From the NCBI RefSeq assembly GCF_018403745.1, contig NZ_BOVP01000003.1, forward strand, positions 333,582 through 397,581: a stretch of 64,000 nt of DNA, in the 5' to 3' direction. The notes under the pieces are model-generated. The model saw only the letters and a list, made by a program, of their open reading frames with translations, was not told the origin of the DNA and did no database searches. Positions 60,990 through 64,000 of the stretch are shown in pieces. The position numbers were made by a program, and so were the translations under genes. Every line of letters begins with the position of its first letter. Positions within the stretch are counted from its first letter, which is position 1. The stretch comes from Lactococcus formosensis. Lineage in GTDB: Bacteria > Bacillota > Bacilli > Lactobacillales > Streptococcaceae.

Positions 60990-61292
60990 ATGGGACTTTT
61001 TGATTTTGCGAAAAACTTGGACTTGGGAAGCTTGACCGACCAAGCACAAGAGCTTTTAGGGGGAGATGTGGGAGAAACACTTTCTAATGTAGTCGGTGGT
61101 GATTTGTCAGAAGTAAGCAACACATTGACGGAAAATGTTCCAGCAGACTTCGCAGATCAGGCAGGAAATCTGGTAGACGGCGCGCGTGAAAATGCAAGAG
61201 GCCTTTTAGATGGTGCCTCTGAGCAGTTACCCGAACTTGGGGAACAAGCGGGTGGAGCAGTAGAAAGTTTTAAAGACTTGCTTGGTCTGTAA
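60990..61292 (+). CDS. Small acidic amphipathic protein, unknown
   Basis: 100 aa, no Cys, no membrane segment, rich in Gly, Leu, Glu, Asp. MGLFDFAKNLDLGSLTDQAQ at the start; repeated L-x-E/G-x-A-G-x-x-V/L-x-x-A/F heptad-like units (LTENVPADFADQAGNLVDGA) suggest amphipathic helices. ATG 60990 has AAAGGAG; upstream in-frame ATGs lack a ribosome site. A TGATAAAAT extended -10 lies ~30 nt upstream. Possibly stress-related by analogy of composition, but no family is known to me. Confidence 0.7.
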   Translation: MGLFDFAKNLDLGSLTDQAQELLGGDVGETLSNVVGGDLSEVSNTLTENVPADFADQAGNLVDGARENARGLLDGASEQLPELGEQAGGAVESFKDLLGL

Positions 61293-61400
61293 AAAAATAT
61301 ATGTGCTGATTGAAACAAGAGAGGAAGAAAATTCCGTGGAATACAGAGTAAAATGCTAACCTTTTTATTTGCAGTTCAATACGATTGCTTTACTTATTAG

Positions 61401-61428
61401 AAAAACTCTCCAAGATGGAGAGTTTTTT
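61401..61428 (+). terminator. Terminator downstream of acidic protein gene
   Basis: AAAAACTCTCCA, 3-nt loop, TGGAGAGTTTTT. The ~110 bp before it and ~230 bp after it up to the next gene hold no further gene. Confidence 0.8.
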
Positions 61429-61463
61429 TCACCCAAGCAAAGTCTGTTAACTCGGTAAATATT

Positions 61464-61491
61464 TTGAATCCAATAAGAAAAACATTACAAT
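61464..61491 (+). promoter_or_regulatory. Promoter with conserved spacer, copy 1
   Basis: TTGAAT, 16 nt, TACAAT. It contains ATAAGAAAAACATTACAATA (61473-61492), found again identically at 63844-63863. It would give a ~160-nt leader before the next gene. Confidence 0.6.
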
Positions 61492-61660
61492 AGACTATAT
61501 AAATGCAATCAGTATATTCTTTAGATAAGAATAGTGCTGAAGTTTCACTAGCGATTTACAGACCTAGAAACACAAGCATTGGCGGAACTACAAACTCTAT
61601 GAGATTCCAGTTTTGCAATTTAGAGATTTTAAAAAATAAAATGACATGTGGAGGAATAGC

Positions 61661-62221
61661 GTGAAAAATTTTTTGAAATTATCAGCTCTTGTTTTAATTG
61701 CTGGAGGAGTCGTTGCAGTTCTATTGATCAAAATAATGTCAATAACATTGGAAGAAGGTCAACGGACATCTCTATTTGAACATGAAAAAGTAGTGCAGTC
61801 TTCAAGTAAACAAGAAAATAAGACTTCAGAGCCTAAACACACTTATAAAAAGCAAGAAGTTATTCCGACAGCACTTTCTATCGAACATGATGTCTCTCCT
61901 ACACGAGAAGATTTACAGCGTTATCTTTGGTGGTCAGAAGGAAGTCAACAAAATGTACGATTTACTGATCAAGTGAGGCAGGCTTTCCAGAGCGGAGGCG
62001 CGGAAAATAAAGCAGTTATTATTTCTGAGTTTCCCTATCAAGTAACAGACAACATCTTGTATTATGATTATTCGCAGTTTGAAAATCCAATGCATATCGA
62101 CGAGCATCCGAGCATGGTGATGTGTTGGGAAGGAAATAAACTCATCCTCTCACCAAATGATAACCAAGGATATAAAGAAGAACGTAGTGAGACTTTGATT
62201 CCAATAGAAAAAATAAATTAG
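61661..62221 (+). CDS. Membrane-anchored protein, unknown
   Basis: 186 aa. GTG start at 61661, 6 nt after GGAGG (the ATG at 61646 overlaps the ribosome site). N-terminal anchor LSALVLIAGGVVAVLLIKIM, Ser/Lys-rich linker, then a domain with TREDLQRYLWWSEGSQQNVR and AVIISEFPYQVTDNILYYDY and a C-terminal VMCWEGNKLILSPN. Resembles uncharacterised anchored proteins of lactic acid bacteria; no function assigned. Confidence 0.65.
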   Translation: MKNFLKLSALVLIAGGVVAVLLIKIMSITLEEGQRTSLFEHEKVVQSSSKQENKTSEPKHTYKKQEVIPTALSIEHDVSPTREDLQRYLWWSEGSQQNVRFTDQVRQAFQSGGAENKAVIISEFPYQVTDNILYYDYSQFENPMHIDEHPSMVMCWEGNKLILSPNDNQGYKEERSETLIPIEKIN

Positions 62222-62487
62222 AAAAAGAATCATCATAGAAGAATGGATACACTGTTCTATTCGAAATAATAAGCTTGAAGAACTTCAAATAAATATTGAT
62301 GAATAGGGAAGCCTTTTTGAGGCTCTGGCAGAAGAAAAAATGCTCGAACTGTTTAGAGCTCTACGCATTAGTTATTAAAAAAATCTTGTTTACTCTTAAG
62401 CACCCGAATGTACAGAGTCTCCCTAATCAGCTTTCGTCTAATGAAGAAGATGCAGAGAAGGTTGCGGATGACTTGGAGAAAGTATGA
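62222..62487 (+). pseudogene. Degenerate small gene
   Basis: One frame reads IIIEEWIHCSIRNNKLEELQ, a TAG at 62304, then directly GSLFEALAEEKMLELFRALR to a TAA at 62376. A second frame continues as KHPNVQSLPNQLSSNEEDAE to 62487. The pieces look like one ~90-aa acidic protein broken by a nonsense codon and a frameshift. No start codon with ribosome site is visible. Family not recognised. Confidence 0.35.
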
Positions 62488-62537
62488 ATGACTCCTAAAA
62501 ATAATGGAGTAGCAAATGAATAGAACGGAGTATTCAG

Positions 62538-63053
62538 ATGATTAAAAAAAGTTTATTGTCCCAACTTGAGCTTGCTTGGTCTTTGCTGGATTATCATTTG
62601 AGCGATATCTCGGTAGAGGAGATGTCTTTTGAGGTGACCCAACCGAGCGTCTCAACTCAAGGATTTCCAGAAACGGAAGGCTATGATATTGGTATGCCTA
62701 CCATTGCCTGGATCTTATGGCATATGGATTTTTGGTGGTCAATGGCACTTAATCATAACTTTGGCGATGGTCATTTGAAAGTCGACGATATTTCTTGGCC
62801 AAATGATGTAAATTCAGCTTATGCACACCTGACGAACCTTAAAAATCAATGGAGTACGTGCTTATTGGAAATGTCAGAAGCAGACTTTGCCCAGCCAAAA
62901 TCAAAGCAATGGCCACTTCAGGACAAACCTTTTTATGAGATTGCAGGTTGGCTAAACATGGAGTTGATGAAAAACGCTGCAGAAATAGGAAGTATACGTT
63001 TTGCTTATGGCGCTCAGAAAGAACAAAGAGTGGGAAATATGGAACGTGACTGA
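62538..63053 (+). CDS. DinB family protein
   Basis: 171 aa four-helix DinB/DUF664-like protein: SQLELAWSLLDYHLSDISVE, MPTIAWILWHMDFWWSMALN (metal-binding His) and FYEIAGWLNMELMKNAAEIG. The usual third His near the C-terminus is replaced by Asn (WLNMEL instead of W-x-x-H), so metal binding may be incomplete. Ribosome site AACGGAG. Confidence 0.78.
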   Translation: MIKKSLLSQLELAWSLLDYHLSDISVEEMSFEVTQPSVSTQGFPETEGYDIGMPTIAWILWHMDFWWSMALNHNFGDGHLKVDDISWPNDVNSAYAHLTNLKNQWSTCLLEMSEADFAQPKSKQWPLQDKPFYEIAGWLNMELMKNAAEIGSIRFAYGAQKEQRVGNMERD

Positions 63054-63175
63054 AGCAATGGCAAGACTTAGTCCTCTTCGAACTTTTCAATTACGAGTAT
63101 TCATTTTTTTCTTTCTCATAAAGTTATTCTTCTTGAAGATTATATCTTATACAAGATTAAAGTATAAGGAGTTCG

Positions 63176-63692
63176 ATGACAACAGAGTTATGCGCTACTT
63201 TTTTTAAAATTCAGCCAAATAGACTAGAGATTCAGAAGGGAGGGTTTCAAAATTTCAGATAAAAAACCAGAAAAATTTTATGTATTTGTCGTATTTATAA
63301 TCTCACTTTGTTTGGTTATGTTGCTCGTGCTGATTAATTTAATCTTACTTTTCACACCTTATCAAGCACTACGACGAATACTTGGTATAATGACGGTTCT
63401 GTCTTTTATTGTATATTCTATAGTTTCTTATATCCTACAGAAAACAGATGTTTCTCAAAGAGAAAGTGCAAATACAAATAATAGATGTCTCAAAAAAGTA
63501 GATTCAGAAATTAAAATTAACGTTGATTCTATCTGTGGAAAAATACTTTGGATCATTATAACTGTCGCGATGTCACTTTTATACTTAGGATTTACTTTTT
63601 ATATGTCATAGAATTATCAGACTTGGAAAGGGATTTTTGGATTTGTTATTATTGGCTTTTTTCTAGGAATTATTTTATTTATGGTGGTATAG
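63176..63692 (+). pseudogene. Disrupted four-segment membrane protein gene
   Basis: The frame giving SDKKPEKFYVFVVFIISLCL... runs from at least 63238 to TAG 63609 and, past it, continues in frame for 26 codons (GIFGFVIIGFFLGIILFMVV) to TAG 63690. At its front there is either a non-standard ATT start at 63252 behind AGGGAGGG, or a +1 shift from a 28-codon frame that begins at ATG 63176 behind AAGGAG. Four hydrophobic segments in all. A truncated functional product starting at TTG 63312 or ATG 63318 cannot be excluded. Confidence 0.5.
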
Positions 63693-63723
63693 ATGTATTA
63701 AAAAACGATAGAGAATAAAATTT

Positions 63724-63757
63724 AAAAAAGGGAATCGACTTTACGATTTCCTTTTTT
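63724..63757 (+). terminator. Terminator of disrupted membrane gene
   Basis: AAAAAAGGGAATCG, 6-nt loop, CGATTTCCTTTTTT (one mismatch). Confidence 0.75.
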
Positions 63758-63834
63758 CTATTTTAAGAAAATAGCATTTTCAGTAATGAAGCTTACTCTA
63801 TAGAGTACTCAATGTGCTGATGCCTGATATTATT

Positions 63835-63862
63835 TTGAAAATCATAAGAAAAACATTACAAT
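63835..63862 (+). promoter_or_regulatory. Promoter with conserved spacer, copy 2
   Basis: TTGAAA, 16 nt, TACAAT; the 20-bp block 63844-63863 is identical to 61473-61492. Confidence 0.6.
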
Positions 63863-63908
63863 AATATTATATAGATGTTATTGTTGTTACTTAACGATAA
63901 CAAAATAC

Positions 63909-63937
63909 TTGACGGGGTAAAGTAGATGACTTATAAT
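63909..63937 (+). promoter_or_regulatory. Strong promoter before the pentanucleotide repeat
   Basis: TTGACG (63909-63914), 17 nt, TATAAT (63932-63937). Predicted +1 near 63944, inside the repeat. Confidence 0.7.
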
Positions 63938-63941
63938 CGGT

Positions 63942-64000
63942 CAGCACAGCACAGCACAGCACAGCACAGCACAGCACAGCACAGCACAGCACAGCACAGC
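63942..64000 (+). repeat. (CAGCA)n tandem repeat running off the window
   Basis: 59 bases of uninterrupted 5-bp repeat (unit CAGCA/ACAGC), nearly 12 copies, beginning ~5 nt after the -10 box and reaching the last base. The true length and what follows are outside the window. It may be a real slipped-strand locus or an assembly-edge artefact. Confidence 0.85.

Noticed and set aside
63058..63207. 49-codon frame MARLSPLRTF... after the DinB gene
   Set aside because: No ribosome site; Phe/Leu-rich run comes from T-rich DNA and overlaps the better-supported start at 63176.
1..64000. CRISPR arrays, tRNA or rRNA genes
   Set aside because: No regularly spaced repeats or cloverleaf sequences were seen apart from the tRNA-like part of ssrA; the only dense tandem repeat is the 5-bp repeat at the right edge.

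Overview
The window reads as a chromosome segment of a low-GC Gram-positive coccus, most likely Lactococcus and probably the L. garvieae/L. petauri side of the genus rather than L. lactis. Supporting signs are lactococcal-type PurBoxes, a tmRNA whose tag reads AKNNTSYALAA, a ccpN-ppdR/ppdK cluster, a yolD-like gene overlapping a UmuC-type polymerase gene, and a trehalose operon that ends in a trehalose-6-phosphate hydrolase instead of the trehalose-6-phosphate phosphorylase known from L. lactis. The species is inference; no database was searched.

Layout. 1-18.6 kb: purine synthesis in two runs, purL(partial)-purF-purM-purN-purH and purD-purE-purK plus an unrecognised downstream gene. They are separated by a trehalose PTS operon with divergent treR and by a HAD phosphatase. 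A VOC dioxygenase/flavin reductase pair, a universal stress protein and a YxeA-like protein follow. 18.8-26.2 kb: an integrated mobile element of about 7.3 kb sitting exactly at the 3' end of guaA. It has two small leader genes, an FtsK/TcpA-like ATPase, an HUH-type Rep/relaxase preceded by a large palindrome, a small DUF3173-like protein, a tyrosine integrase, and a restriction-modification pair next to the guaA-side attachment site. 26.2-38.9 kb: guaA, coaA, then nucleoside salvage (rsmC-like methyltransferase, pdp, small membrane protein, deoC, cdd, bmpA), a GntR regulator, a two-component system, ylxM and an ABC exporter. 38.9-47.6 kb: ssrA, mostly reverse-strand membrane proteins, two more YxeA-like genes, a CDF cation exporter, two very small membrane peptides and two paralogous 51-52 aa proteins. 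47.7-55 kb: two more universal stress proteins and the CcpN/PDRP/PPDK pyruvate-phosphate dikinase module. 55-64 kb: psiE, a VOC protein, the UmuC-type polymerase with its yolD-like partner, an M20 deacylase, an azoreductase with a divergent WYL regulator, then decaying small genes, ending in a pentanucleotide repeat at the window edge.

The genes form a purine theme. De novo synthesis yields IMP, guaA makes GMP, and pdp/deoC/cdd/bmpA recover nucleosides. PurBoxes lie upstream of both purD and bmpA, each about 75 bp before a candidate transcription start, and in both cases a terminator of the preceding operon lies between PurBox and promoter.

Most interesting points: (i) the guaA-borne element with an 18-bp subterminal repeat at both ends, an origin-like palindrome and a self-contained operator array; (ii) three 31-35 aa membrane peptides whose promoters share one geometry (17-nt spacer, 6 nt from -10 to ATG), predicting leaderless mRNAs; (iii) a (CAGCA)n repeat starting at the predicted +1 of a strong promoter; (iv) the repeated PurBox-terminator-promoter arrangement.
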